Shown here one piece after another: positions 6,853 to 15,179 of a stretch of 42,583 nt of DNA. Where the stretch lies: contig JAJRVV010000205.1 in NCBI GenBank assembly GCA_024277135.1, forward strand, positions 1 to 42,583, given 5' to 3'. The notes beneath the pieces are model-generated. The model did not search any database and had not been told where the DNA came from. It was given only the letters and a program-made list of their open reading frames with translations. Numbering within the stretch: position 1 is the stretch's first letter; the number at the start of each line of letters is the position of its first letter. Position numbers and translations under genes: made by a program. The DNA is from Chloroflexota bacterium. Its GTDB lineage: Bacteria; Chloroflexota; Anaerolineae; Promineifilales; Promineifilaceae.

Positions 6853-7848
6853 TCACACTTCGATGTCAACAATTTTACTGATGGCAAATGCGCCTGACCC
6901 AATCATGATACCGCCAAACCCCAGTACCAACCAACCACAAGGGATGACGCCAGGGATGACGAACGGGTCTTCCATCACCCATAATTCTGACACGTAAGTG
7001 GGATTAATGATGTATAGCAGCAAACCAAGTGCAATCGGCAAAATGCTGATGATCCAACCAGATGCGCGCCCCTGGGCTGTCAGCGCCCGAATTTCACCTT
7101 TGATGCGGACACGTTCTCGAATAGTGAAGCTGATAGTGTCCAACACTTCGGCCAAATTACCGCCGACCTCTCGTTGAATATTGACGGCCGTAATCACCAA
7201 ATCCAGGTCCTCGCTGGGAACCCGATGATACATGTTGTCCAGCGCTTTAGGCATACTCAACCCCAGCCGAACCTCCTGCACCACCCGCTCAAACTCCTTC
7301 GAAACCGGCGGCGGCAGTTCCGTGGCAATCGTTTCCAATGCTTGCAGCACACTATACCCGGAACGGAGTGCGTTCACCCAAAGATTCAATGTGTCTCCAA
7401 GCTGGTCATCAAACGTCCGCATCCGTTTATTGGCGGTAAAATTAATATATATCTTGGGAATTCGCATACCGACCACAAAGGCCACGATCAGCACCACCGG
7501 GTTATGATTGATCAAGACATAGGCCAAGCCAGCCGCAGTCAGACCGGCCACCCCCATCGCCATAAAATACTCGCTGACCCGCAGTTTGACATCCGCCTTA
7601 GAAATTCGAGAACGAATCGGTTCAAAAAACGACCGCCCCGACAGCAATTTATCCAGCCGGTCAGCCGCGTCTGGGCCAGAGCGCGTTTCTTCAAAATCAT
7701 CCGGGATGTCCAGCGTCGTTTCCACCCCGACAAACTGCTCCAGCCGTTCGTCCACATCCGAACTGCGGCGGCTGACCACAAAGGCAATGAGCGCCCCAAA
7801 AATCATCAGCAACAATAAGAGAACTAGCAGCAATATAAGTGAATTCAT
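6853..7848 (-). CDS. tadB: Tad pilus inner-membrane protein TadB (type II secretion F family)
   Basis: 331 residues. The N-terminal membrane helix (SLILLLVLLLLLMIFGALIA) precedes a charged cytoplasmic region, two hydrophobic segments (about 92-130) and the T2SSF domain. Family landmarks are FDDQLGDTLNLWVNALRSGY, ETIATELPPPVSKEFERVVQ, VRLGLSMPKALDNM and VQREVGGNLAEVLDTISFTI (here INIQREVGGNLAEVLD). The C-terminus has two more membrane helices. It pairs with TadC as the platform protein. GGAG lies 9 nt before the ATG. The gene is flanked on both sides by double-hairpin elements (upstream 7884-7973, downstream 6763-6851), which could set different stabilities for tadA, tadB and tadC message. Confidence 0.9.
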   Translation of the reverse strand: MNSLILLLVLLLLLMIFGALIAFVVSRRSSDVDERLEQFVGVETTLDIPDDFEETRSGPDAADRLDKLLSGRSFFEPIRSRISKADVKLRVSEYFMAMGVAGLTAAGLAYVLINHNPVVLIVAFVVGMRIPKIYINFTANKRMRTFDDQLGDTLNLWVNALRSGYSVLQALETIATELPPPVSKEFERVVQEVRLGLSMPKALDNMYHRVPSEDLDLVITAVNIQREVGGNLAEVLDTISFTIRERVRIKGEIRALTAQGRASGWIISILPIALGLLLYIINPTYVSELWVMEDPFVIPGVIPCGWLVLGFGGIMIGSGAFAISKIVDIEV

Positions 7849-7883
7849 ATCACAAACTCCCTGACCTGGGGCCGCTTTAATTT

Positions 7884-7973
7884 AGAAGCCGTTTGGAATT
7901 AACTTGGCTATTTGCACTCATGACGGCTTCTTAAGCGCGTTCAGCAATTCTACAACTTGTTTCTGGACGCGCT
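7884..7973 (-). repeat. Double-hairpin element C, between tadA and tadB
   Basis: Read on the minus strand: hairpin 1 has arms AGCGCGTCC / GAACGCGCT (plus-strand 7965-7973 and 7934-7942, 9 pairs with one G-U). Hairpin 2 has arms AGAAGCCGT / ACGGCTTCT (plus-strand 7923-7931 and 7884-7892). Loop 1 carries GAATTG (7945-7950) and loop 2 carries TAATTC (7896-7901), which are complementary with one G-U pair. It begins 1 bp after the tadA stop. Sequence and loops match element D at 42134. Confidence 0.75.
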
Positions 7974-7974
7974 C

Positions 7975-9354
7975 TTACCGTTTGCGGCTGCCAATACCAA
8001 AGACAGATGGCGGCAGCATAATGCCGGTTTCCTGCAATTTCCACATAAATTTAGGCCGCAAGCCAGTTGGCCGCAGCCGTCCAATCACCTTGCCGTTTTC
8101 AATATTCGTCTGCTCAAATCGGAAAATTTCAGAGGTGGTAATAATGTCCCCTTCCATCCCCTGAATTTCGCTGATAGAGGTGATTTTACGCGAACCATCC
8201 CGCAGACGGTCGCCGTGAACGACGAGGTGAATCGCCGCTGCAATTTGTTCGCGAATAGCCCGGTGAGGCAGGTCCATACCGGCCATCAGCACCATCGTTT
8301 CCAAACGAGCTAACATGTCGCGCGGGCTGTTGGCATGGCCGGTGGCTAAACTGCCGTCATGACCGGTGTTCATCGCCTGCAACATGTCCAACGCCTCACC
8401 GCCGCGAACCTCGCCAATGATGACGCGATCCGGCCGCATACGCAGGGAGTTAATCACCAAATCCTGAATGGTGATTTCACCGCGCCCTTCGACGTTGGCC
8501 GACCGGGATTCTAGCGTCACCACATGATCCTGCCGGAGTTGCAGCTCGGCCGCATTTTCAATGGTGACAATACGCTCGTCATCCGGGATGAAGCCAGACA
8601 AAATGTTGAGCAATGTTGTTTTTCCAGAACCGGTGCCGCCAGAAATGAAGATGTTCATCCGAGCCGTGACACATGCTTTCAAGAATTCGACCGCTTCGGG
8701 CGTGATGCTGCCAAATTCGATGAGATTTTCCACGGTAAGCGGAATCTTGGAAAATATACGAATGGTGAGCGCCGCGCCCTTGAGGGCAATTGGCGGAATC
8801 ACCGCGTTCACACGAGAGCCATCGGGCAAACGAGCGTCTACCATCGGCGACCCTTCGTCAATGCGACGACCCAGCGGCGCCACAATCCGGTCAATAATCC
8901 GCAGCAAATGGTCATCATCCTCAAAGGTGACATTAACTCGCGTGATTTTCCCCCCTTGCTCAATGTACACGTTTTTGGGACCGTTGACCATTATTTCTGT
9001 CACGCCATCCATGTGTAAGAAACGTTCCAGGGGGCCAAAGCCGAGGATTTCGGCCACAATTTGCTCGAACAGCCGCCGTTTTTCCTTGCGGGTGAGGACG
9101 ATACTTTCTTCGGACAACATGGCATCATACATTTCCTGAATGGTGGCGCGGACTTCGGCCGTTTTTGTGATGTCCATGCTGGGGTCCAATTCAGCGATCA
9201 ACCGTTGCTGCACCCGATTTTTTAAGTCTACATAGGCGTCGCGAGAACCGATAGCCGGCGAAGCCCGTTTGACACGCAGTTCCTGCAATTTGGATGGCTC
9301 TGAATGTTGAACGGTTTCTTGTTGGTTTCGCTCAATTCGTTTGAGAAGGGACAT
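7975..9354 (-). CDS. tadA: Tad pilus assembly ATPase TadA / CpaF
   Basis: 459 residues, normal for CpaF/TadA. An N-terminal helical region (1-90) leads to the T2SSE ATPase core: [20 protein letters not shown] (121-140), [20 protein letters not shown], Walker A GGTGSGKT (239-246, Lys245), Asp box and Walker B-like IENAAELQL and [17 protein letters not shown], and the His box [15 protein letters not shown]. The enzyme hydrolyses ATP at the inner face of the membrane to extrude or retract Flp pili. GGAGG lies 6 nt before the ATG. The 16-nt gap to cpaE indicates cotranscription. Confidence 0.95.
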   Translation of the reverse strand: MSLLKRIERNQQETVQHSEPSKLQELRVKRASPAIGSRDAYVDLKNRVQQRLIAELDPSMDITKTAEVRATIQEMYDAMLSEESIVLTRKEKRRLFEQIVAEILGFGPLERFLHMDGVTEIMVNGPKNVYIEQGGKITRVNVTFEDDDHLLRIIDRIVAPLGRRIDEGSPMVDARLPDGSRVNAVIPPIALKGAALTIRIFSKIPLTVENLIEFGSITPEAVEFLKACVTARMNIFISGGTGSGKTTLLNILSGFIPDDERIVTIENAAELQLRQDHVVTLESRSANVEGRGEITIQDLVINSLRMRPDRVIIGEVRGGEALDMLQAMNTGHDGSLATGHANSPRDMLARLETMVLMAGMDLPHRAIREQIAAAIHLVVHGDRLRDGSRKITSISEIQGMEGDIITTSEIFRFEQTNIENGKVIGRLRPTGLRPKFMWKLQETGIMLPPSVFGIGSRKR

Positions 9355-9370
9355 GGTAAACCTCCGAATC

Positions 9371-10639
9371 TCAGGTCCGTTTTCGCAACAAGCGGCCTAA
9401 AATGCCAGATGAATTGGGGGCTTCGTCTTGTTTTCCAATAGCTGGTTCTTTTTGTAATTCGCCGACGATATGGTCGCCAAGTTTTATCAAGGCGGCGCTC
9501 ACGGCCTGTTTTCGATTAGCGCCAGTCACCAATGGCACCCCCTGATTTGCGGCCGTGCGCACCCGGGGCTCGTCTTCAGGGATGCTTATAATGACCGGCC
9601 GTTTTAAGGTGTCGCCAATGCTTTTTATGGAAATACCTTGCCGGTCAGAAGCCCGGTTGACAGTCAGCCAGATTTTATCTGGCTCATATTCCAGGCTTTC
9701 AGTGAGGTTGAGAAAGCGACTGACGTTTTTCAGGCTGGGCAGGGTTTGCTCGGCGATAAGAATGATTCGATCGGCCAGATCGAGAATGGTCAGAGCGATG
9801 TCGTTTAGACTGGAGCTGGTATCTATGATGATGAAATCGTACATTTGCCGCAGTATGATCAGCAGGTTTTTGATGTGTTCGTCGGTCACCATGTCTGCCA
9901 TTTCGGGACGTGGCGGGGACATGAGCACGTTGAGTTCGCTGCTGTGCAACTGGACAACGCTGCTGATGAGGTCTTGGTCCAATTCGTTGGATCGGGTGCT
10001 GACATCTACGATGCTGGTCATGGGTTTGAGGTTGAGCATGACGGCGACATCGCCGAATTGGAGGCTGCCATCAACCAGTATGGTGCGATGGTTTTGGCGG
10101 GCCAGGGACACGGCCGTATTGATAGCCACTGTCGAACACCCAGTTCCGCCTTTGGGGCTGAAGACGGCGATGATGCTGCCTTCGCTGCTGGGCATGGCTA
10201 GAGTGGATGCGGTAGGGCCGGTGGCGGCCGTTTGTGTTGAGGGAGCGACGGCCGTCACGGCTGGTCTTTTGGCGTGTACCCGGCGCACCGCCGCCACCAA
10301 TTCATCCCCGCCAAAAGGCTTCGTTAAGAAATCCCTGGCGCCAGCCATCATCGCCCGGCGCAAGTAATTGGAATCACTTTGCACCGACATGATAATGATC
10401 TGAGCGTGCGGCACCAGTTCTGAAATTTTTTGGCTGGCGCCAATCCCATCCACCCCCGGCATATTGATATCCATGAGGATAATATCGGGCTGGTGTGCTT
10501 GGGCCAGTTCAATCGCTTCCTCGCCAGTGCCTGCTTGGCCTATCACATCCATATCCTGTTCAAACTGCAACAATTTACGAACGTTTTCTCTGGTTTCAGG
10601 AAGATCGTCAACAATGATAACACGAATCGTATCTGACAT
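9371..10639 (-). CDS. cpaE: CpaE/TadZ-like pilus localisation protein: receiver domain fused to MinD-like ATPase
   Basis: 422 residues. Residues 1-120 are a receiver domain with acidic pair DD11-12, phospho-acceptor Asp57 (IILMDINMPG), Ser85 (IIIMSVQ) in the switch position and Lys107 (FLTKPF), so it looks phosphorylatable. A Thr/Ala-rich linker (about 126-152) leads to a MinD/ParA-type domain. Its Walker A reads SPKGGTGCST (Lys163): the first signature Lys is present but Cys replaces the second one, as is usual in CpaE/TadZ. FIIIDTSSSLND is the Walker B region. TadZ/CpaE proteins position the pilus apparatus. In most TadZ proteins the receiver is degenerate; here it is intact, so pilus positioning may respond to a kinase. 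The start has only a weak AGG ribosome site. Confidence 0.9.
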   Translation of the reverse strand: MSDTIRVIIVDDLPETRENVRKLLQFEQDMDVIGQAGTGEEAIELAQAHQPDIILMDINMPGVDGIGASQKISELVPHAQIIIMSVQSDSNYLRRAMMAGARDFLTKPFGGDELVAAVRRVHAKRPAVTAVAPSTQTAATGPTASTLAMPSSEGSIIAVFSPKGGTGCSTVAINTAVSLARQNHRTILVDGSLQFGDVAVMLNLKPMTSIVDVSTRSNELDQDLISSVVQLHSSELNVLMSPPRPEMADMVTDEHIKNLLIILRQMYDFIIIDTSSSLNDIALTILDLADRIILIAEQTLPSLKNVSRFLNLTESLEYEPDKIWLTVNRASDRQGISIKSIGDTLKRPVIISIPEDEPRVRTAANQGVPLVTGANRKQAVSAALIKLGDHIVGELQKEPAIGKQDEAPNSSGILGRLLRKRT

Positions 10640-10750
10640 TAGGTACCTGCAATAATTTACAAATTTTAAATGAATGGCTCTATTCGACCATTACGTCAAT
10701 ATAATCATACACTTTTGATAGGGAAGATTGCAAGATGATAGCACGAATGC

Positions 10751-10786
10751 CTAAATAGACACCTAAATAGACACCTAAATAGACAC
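10751..10786. repeat. Three direct copies of a 12-bp unit upstream of cpaE
   Basis: CTAAATAGACAC is repeated three times head to tail without mismatch, preceded by GC and followed by a partial CTGA. The 12-bp period is a little over one helical turn. The array lies 112-147 bp upstream of the cpaE start, a position suited to a cooperative regulator; polymerase slippage is the alternative. Confidence 0.8.
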
Positions 10787-10890
10787 CTGATTCCATGATA
10801 AAAATTCAGGGGATTATCATCCCATCAGGCACGAACCACCACTTTGCGTGACATTTGGGGAACAGACAAACAATCTGCAAAACGTGTTTT

Positions 10891-10936
10891 GGCTCTTTTT
10901 ACGGAAAAAGAGCCTTATCGAACGATAAGGCTCTTT
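10891..10936 (-). terminator. Terminator of flp with an overlapping alternative hairpin
   Basis: AAAGAGCCTTATCG (10907-10920) and CGATAAGGCTCTTT (10923-10936) make a 14-bp perfect stem with a 2-nt loop. On the minus strand this is followed directly by U residues, so it is a strong intrinsic terminator 50 nt after flp. The downstream arm can instead pair as AAAAAGAGCC (10905-10914) with GGCTCTTTTT (10891-10900), so two hairpins compete for one segment. Confidence 0.8.
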
Positions 10937-10985
10937 CCCGAAACAAATAACTTAATAGATCTTGAAATCTATATGCCAATAAAAA

Positions 10986-11135
10986 TTAGCTGAGGCCAGA
11001 GGTGATCCGGCTGAAGACGTTGCTGATCTGCGGGCCGAGCAGGGTAAGGATTGCGATAACAACCACAGCGACCAACACGAGTACGAGGGCGTACTCAACC
11101 AAACCTTGGCCATTTTCACGATGCATGAACAACAT
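10986..11135 (-). CDS. flp: Flp-type major pilin
   Basis: A 49-residue gene found by translating the minus strand; an overlapping longer frame here is spurious. The protein starts MLFMHRENGQGLVEYALVLV. The class III prepilin signal has Gly9 before the cleavage site and Glu at +5 and Tyr at +6 of the mature pilin (QGLVEY), exactly the Flp motif. One hydrophobic helix follows (VLVLVAVVVIAILTLL), then a short polar end with ISNVFSRITSGLS. Mature subunits would assemble through TadA/B/C into thin adhesive fibres. AGGAGG about 9 nt before the ATG is the strongest ribosome site in the window, consistent with an abundant product. A strong terminator directly follows. No prepilin peptidase gene lies in the window. 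Confidence 0.93.
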   Translation of the reverse strand: MLFMHRENGQGLVEYALVLVLVAVVVIAILTLLGPQISNVFSRITSGLS

Positions 11136-11421
11136 GGTATCAAACCTCCTATAAAAATTTACTGGTAAACAACAAAAGTTATTGTTTTGTCACAATTGAG
11201 TATATGGACTATAGAATATCATTTATGATTAAGTTTTTCAATAGGAGTGGGGTACGGGGAATATAGTAACGCTTTGTAAAATGACGGCGGAACCGCCAAA
11301 ACACGCTCGATTCTACGCCCCACGTGCCTTGCTATACCCAGATATGGGTGCGTGAATGACTTGTCAGGGAGACGTTTCCTGGTGCAGAGACGCATTCACC
11401 GATCCTGGGAACAATGGCCGA
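11136..11421. other. Divergent intergenic region between flp and the cyclase-like gene
   Basis: About 290 bp with no supported gene. The half next to flp (11144-11260) is strongly AT-rich and should hold the flp promoter and a leader of tens of nucleotides; several A/T hexamers resemble -10 boxes (for example TATACT on the minus strand), but none has a good -35 partner. Nothing else recognisable. Confidence 0.4.
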
Positions 11422-11450
11422 TTGACATGTTTATGAGCGATTGTTATGCT
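11422..11450 (+). promoter_or_regulatory. Promoter of the cyclase-like/DUF362 pair, leaderless
   Basis: A perfect TTGACA (11422-11427), a 17-bp spacer and TATGCT (11445-11450), followed after 7 nt by the ATG at 11458. This geometry favours the second ATG (11458) over the one at 11446, which would lie inside the -10 box. Confidence 0.6.
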
Positions 11451-11457
11451 GGGTGCA

Positions 11458-12339
11458 ATGGAAAAACAGCTACACGCCGCCCAACAATTTCTGCAAGTAA
11501 CCCAGCTGACCGATGGCAGTTGGCCCTACTATCTGACTTCGTCACAAGGTTCCCCGGAACCCACTTGTTACAGTCTGTTGGCATTGAGTGACGGCCGTCC
11601 CCCGACCGACGATCCCGCATTGCAGCAGGCGCTAAACTGGCTGACGGCGCAAGTCAACGCCGATGGCGCAGTTACGTTGGCAGGAGATGACGAACCCCAT
11701 TGGAGTACCGCCCATTTAGCTATTACCCTGACCCACCTGGGTCAACACGCAACATTGCGCGACCGTGCCATTGATTGGCTGCTAACCTGGCAAGGTGCGC
11801 CAGCCCAAAGCGATCCGTGGGGCGCCATTCCCTTAAATAACGAACTGGTTGGCTGGTCATGGATTAGCGACACCTTCAGTTGGGTTGAGCCAACCAGTTA
11901 TGGTTTGATAGCTTTGAAACGGGCCGCCATTCGCACCCATCCACGCCTTACCGAAGCAGAAAAGTTGTTGTTTGATCGGGTTTGCGTTGGCGGGGGATGG
12001 AATGTGGGCAATCCCATCGTGTGGGACAAAGCGTTGGATGCCTTTTTGCCCACCACCGCCTTAGCCCTGCTGGCTTTACAAGATGTGGCTGCGGATGAGA
12101 TCATCGAACAAGGGCTGGCCTTTTTGCGCGACGAAACCAATCGCGCTTACTCCACCTTGTCGCTGGCCTTGACTCTGTTGTGTATGCAAGCTTACCGGCA
12201 GCCTGCCGATAGTTTTGTGGATTTGCTGTTGCGCCGCCAATTAGAGGATGGCAGTTGGCGACAGATGACGCAGTTGACCGCTTTGTCGGCGCTGGCCTTG
12301 CAAAGTGTGATGGGAGGCGGCAATGTCTTCAAAATTTAA
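11458..12339 (+). CDS. Squalene-cyclase/prenyltransferase-like alpha-toroid repeat protein
   Basis: 293 residues from the ATG at 11458 (an in-frame ATG at 11446 lies inside the predicted -10 box). The sequence is built of QW-type alpha/alpha repeats: DGSWPYYLTS, TCYSLLALSD, STAHLAITLTHLG, PTSYGLIALKRA, VGGGWNVGNP, TTALALLALQD, STLSLALTLLCM, EDGSWRQMTQLTALSALALQ. These belong to the terpene-cyclase/protein-prenyltransferase toroid superfamily. It is less than half the length of a squalene-hopene cyclase (about 630 residues) and lacks an evident DxDD protonation motif, so cyclase activity is doubtful; a binding or scaffold role is possible. It has no signal peptide. Its last 17 bp overlap the DUF362 gene, so the two are translationally coupled and probably act together. 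Confidence 0.75.
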   Translation: MEKQLHAAQQFLQVTQLTDGSWPYYLTSSQGSPEPTCYSLLALSDGRPPTDDPALQQALNWLTAQVNADGAVTLAGDDEPHWSTAHLAITLTHLGQHATLRDRAIDWLLTWQGAPAQSDPWGAIPLNNELVGWSWISDTFSWVEPTSYGLIALKRAAIRTHPRLTEAEKLLFDRVCVGGGWNVGNPIVWDKALDAFLPTTALALLALQDVAADEIIEQGLAFLRDETNRAYSTLSLALTLLCMQAYRQPADSFVDLLLRRQLEDGSWRQMTQLTALSALALQSVMGGGNVFKI

Positions 12340-13360
12340 GGGGTACACCCGCCGCAGCTTTTTGAAATTGGGCGGCGCGGCGCTGGGCGGCGGCATCATG
12401 GGCAGCATCGGCCTACCCTGGTTCAGGCGGGTCGAGCAGCCCCGCGCCCAGGTCGCGATTTTGAAGGCGGCATCGTACCGGCAAGATTTATTTGATCTGA
12501 TCCGGCGCGGTTTGCAAGAGTACCCGGCAGTGTTAGCCCAGGCCAAAGGGGGGCGGGTTGTCCTCAAGCCCAACATCGTCGATCATTACGCCGCGCATCC
12601 GGTGAATACGCATCCGCTGTTTATCGCCGCCGTCGCCGCCGCCTTTCGCCATTATGGCGCGGCGGAAGTGATTGTGGCGGAAGGCCCCGGCCATCGCCGC
12701 GATACGGAGATGCTGTTGGAGTTATCGGGCGTTGGCGATGCGCTGCGGCAGGAGAAGCTCGATTTTGTTGACCTGAATCTGGATGCTATCAGCCGGGTGA
12801 AGTTGGCCTCTAATTTCACCGAGCTGGGCCAGATGTTTTTCCCAAACACAATTTTAGGGGCCGATCTGGTGGTGTCGCTGCCCAAATTGAAGACGCATCA
12901 TTGGGCTGGCGTCACGTTGTCTATGAAGAATATGTTTGGCACAGTTCCGGGGGTCAAGTATGGCTGGCCCAAGAATTTGCTGCATTGGCATGGGATTTCT
13001 GAAAGCATTCTGGACATCAACCATACCATTCGGCCTGGTTTCGCCATTGTGGATGGGGTGGAGGGAATGGAAGGGGACGGCCCACTGCATGGGGATGCGA
13101 TTCAGAGCGGCGTCATTGTGATGGGGGATCGATTGTCGGCCGTTGACGCCACTGCCGCCCGTATCATGGGCGTTTACCCGGAGCGGATTGATTACTTGAT
13201 GTATACTTTAACTCTTGATGGCACGGTGAATGACGGCCGTATCCAACAACTAGGCGAGAATCTGGCTGAAGTACGTCAGAATTTCTCGGTGATGAACCAT
13301 ATGGCGTTCATCAAACAGCCGCTCCCCCTGACTAAAAAAATTCTCCTGCTTGGCTGGTAG
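12323..13360 (+). CDS. Tat-exported DUF362 family protein
   Basis: 345 residues. The N-terminus MSSKFKGYTRRSFLKLGGAA has a twin-arginine motif (RRSFLK) followed by a glycine/alanine-rich hydrophobic stretch, so export in folded form is expected. The mature part is a DUF362 domain: VVLKPNIVDHY (about 76-86), AEVIVAEGPGHRRDTEMLLE, DLVVSLPKLKTHHWAGVTLS (conserved KLKTH), MKNMFGTVPG, and IVDGVEGMEGDGP. Many DUF362 proteins carry an additional ferredoxin domain; this one does not. The biochemical role of the family is not established. Coupled by overlap with the upstream alpha-toroid protein. The gene ends 30 bp from the convergent kinase gene. Confidence 0.85.
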   Translation: MSSKFKGYTRRSFLKLGGAALGGGIMGSIGLPWFRRVEQPRAQVAILKAASYRQDLFDLIRRGLQEYPAVLAQAKGGRVVLKPNIVDHYAAHPVNTHPLFIAAVAAAFRHYGAAEVIVAEGPGHRRDTEMLLELSGVGDALRQEKLDFVDLNLDAISRVKLASNFTELGQMFFPNTILGADLVVSLPKLKTHHWAGVTLSMKNMFGTVPGVKYGWPKNLLHWHGISESILDINHTIRPGFAIVDGVEGMEGDGPLHGDAIQSGVIVMGDRLSAVDATAARIMGVYPERIDYLMYTLTLDGTVNDGRIQQLGENLAEVRQNFSVMNHMAFIKQPLPLTKKILLLGW

Positions 13361-13390
13361 ACCTGCGAGTTGCGCCGTTTCCCCCGGCGA

Positions 13391-14467
13391 TCATATCCCC
13401 ATATCCATCTCAATCGGCACAGAAAATTCAATCCGGCTCCCTTTTCCCAAACGGCTTTGAATCGTCAATTGACCGCCCAACGTTTCAATACGCTGCTGCA
13501 ACGAAGACAAACCAATCGTTTTGCTCGTCTCACTCAACGCCTCATCCGCGTTAAAACCGCTGCCATTATCATCCACAACGGCCGTCACCTGATTTTGCGC
13601 CATGTCCAGCAGCACTTGAATTTGGGTGGGCTGCGCGTGCGCCAGCGCATTATTCAGCAGCTCTTGCACACCGCGGAAGATGGTCACCTCAACATAGCTC
13701 TCCAAACGACGTTCCACCCCGGTCACTGTGATAGGCACCGCCAAATCGTTCTTCTCTTGGAATGATTCCACATATCGGCGCAAAGTCGGCACCACACCCA
13801 GATCATCCAGCATCATCGGCCGTAAATCAAAAATAAAATCCTTGATATCGCTAAACGTCGTCGCCGCCGCATTTTTCAGGGCATTCAACTCCGCCCGCGC
13901 CCGATCCGGGTCCACATCAAAAAACCGCTGGCAAATTTCCGCTTGCAAGATGAAATTGCTCAACGCCGACGCCGGACCGTCGTGCATTTCCCGCACCAGG
14001 CTCTGTTTGGCCGCCTCTTCCGTTTGAATCACCCGAATGATGCTAAACTTGTCCCCTGCGCTCAGGCGGGGTTTGGCGCTGCCGCCAGCCGGGGGCACGG
14101 CCGTCATGCCAGTCGTTAACTGAACTAATTCACGCTGAAACGCAGCCAGTTTCTCTAAATTTCGCTGATCGCTCTGCAATTTCTCCAACTGCCCGCGCAT
14201 GGTAAACAGCCGCTGCTGAATATCATTTTGCGCTTCATACACCTCACGGATGTAATCGCGCGGTTGGGTGTCAAAATTTGATTGAAGTTGGCGCAGCCGG
14301 TTGACACTTTGCGCATTACGCTGAGCCAGACGTTCAACCTCAGCCGCGCTTTGATTAATGAGGATATTGATCTCCTTCAGATCGCGCTGCGTTTGTTCGT
14401 ATGCCTCTTCGACTTTCTCCAAGAAAATGAAGAAGGGGGTTTCGCCATTGAAATCAGCTTCTGCCAT
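13391..14467 (-). CDS. Soluble sensor histidine kinase, NarL/DegS type (HisKA_3)
   Basis: 358 residues from the ATG at 14467; a start 28 codons upstream would overlap the regulator gene, and GGAG lies 10 nt before this ATG. No transmembrane segment is present. Residues 15-115 are predicted coiled coil. The HisKA_3 box is REMHDGPASALSNF with the phospho-acceptor His162, and the HATPase_c domain shows the N box (QELLNNALAHA), G1 (VDDNGSGFN) and G2 (TIGLSSLQQRIETLGG). It resembles cytoplasmic DegS kinases that sense through coiled coils. It probably phosphorylates Asp58 of the regulator encoded just upstream (19-nt gap). Confidence 0.93.
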   Translation of the reverse strand: MAEADFNGETPFFIFLEKVEEAYEQTQRDLKEINILINQSAAEVERLAQRNAQSVNRLRQLQSNFDTQPRDYIREVYEAQNDIQQRLFTMRGQLEKLQSDQRNLEKLAAFQRELVQLTTGMTAVPPAGGSAKPRLSAGDKFSIIRVIQTEEAAKQSLVREMHDGPASALSNFILQAEICQRFFDVDPDRARAELNALKNAAATTFSDIKDFIFDLRPMMLDDLGVVPTLRRYVESFQEKNDLAVPITVTGVERRLESYVEVTIFRGVQELLNNALAHAQPTQIQVLLDMAQNQVTAVVDDNGSGFNADEALSETSKTIGLSSLQQRIETLGGQLTIQSRLGKGSRIEFSVPIEMDMGI

Positions 14468-14486
14468 GAGATTAAGGCTCCTGTCT

Positions 14487-15179
14487 CTAACTATCCTCCA
14501 ACCGAACCCAGCCATGCCGGAGCGCATAAACGGCCGCTTGCGTGCGGTCATCTACCCGTAATTTGCGTAAGATCGCCGTCATATGGTTCTTCACCGTTTG
14601 GTGGCTGATCCCTAACTTATACGCGATTTCCTTGTTGCTCAACCCACGGGTGACATGCTCCAAAATTTCCATTTCACGGGGAGAGAGGGGTATAAATAGT
14701 TCATCGCTATCGGTGATCAGAGGCCCGGCAAACCGGCCGATTTTTTGCTCCACCCACTGCATCAACTCATCATAATTCATCGTCTTTTCATCAACGTAAT
14801 AATTGCCGTCACGCACAGCCCGGATCACATTAATCAATGCTTCTGGGGTGATGTCTTTGGGGCAGTAAGCCGAAGCCCCGGCCCGAATGGTATGAAACAC
14901 CTGCTCGGCGTCATCATACCCTGTGATCATGATCACCTTGACATCCGGCAGTTGAGCGCGAATTTTCCGGGTGACTTGCAGCCCGTTGATGGTAGGCAGA
15001 TTGATGTCCATCAAAATTACATTGGGATTTGTTTCCAGTGCAATTTCAATTGCCACTTCGCCATCAGCCGCTTCACCAACGACCTTCATAGACGGGTTTG
15101 TTTCCAGAACGTCGCGCAAGCCCTGGCGGAATACTGGATGGTCATCCACGATCATGACTTGAATTTCATCTTGTGACAC
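14487..15179 (-). CDS. Response regulator, NarL/FixJ family
   Basis: 230 residues, GTG start with GAGGG about 9 nt upstream. The receiver domain (1-125) has VDDHP at 11-15, the phospho-acceptor Asp58 (ILMDINLPTINGLQV), Thr in IMITGYDD, and Lys in CPKD. An acidic linker of about 40 residues separates it from a LuxR-type helix-turn-helix (about 165-225): LSPREMEILEHVTRGLSNKE, AYKLGISHQTVKNHMTAILR, KLRVDDRTQAAVYALRHGW. It is a DNA-binding output partner of the adjacent kinase. The target genes are unknown. The linker is longer than in NarL (about 20 residues). Confidence 0.95.
   Translation of the reverse strand: MSQDEIQVMIVDDHPVFRQGLRDVLETNPSMKVVGEAADGEVAIEIALETNPNVILMDINLPTINGLQVTRKIRAQLPDVKVIMITGYDDAEQVFHTIRAGASAYCPKDITPEALINVIRAVRDGNYYVDEKTMNYDELMQWVEQKIGRFAGPLITDSDELFIPLSPREMEILEHVTRGLSNKEIAYKLGISHQTVKNHMTAILRKLRVDDRTQAAVYALRHGWVRLEDS

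Larger units (their letters stand above)
10640..10985. other. Intergenic region between flp and cpaE
   Basis: 346 bp without a coding frame. It holds the flp terminator (10891-10936), a triple 12-bp direct repeat (10751-10786) and AT-rich DNA in front of cpaE that should contain its promoter. I could not assign a convincing -35/-10 pair. Confidence 0.6.

Noticed and set aside
10952-11143. 63-codon minus-strand frame over the pilin gene
   Set aside because: A different frame of the same DNA encodes a textbook Flp pilin with ribosome site and cleavage motif.
11446-11457. Start of the alpha-toroid protein at the first ATG
   Set aside because: That ATG overlaps the predicted -10 box (11445-11450) and could not be in the transcript.
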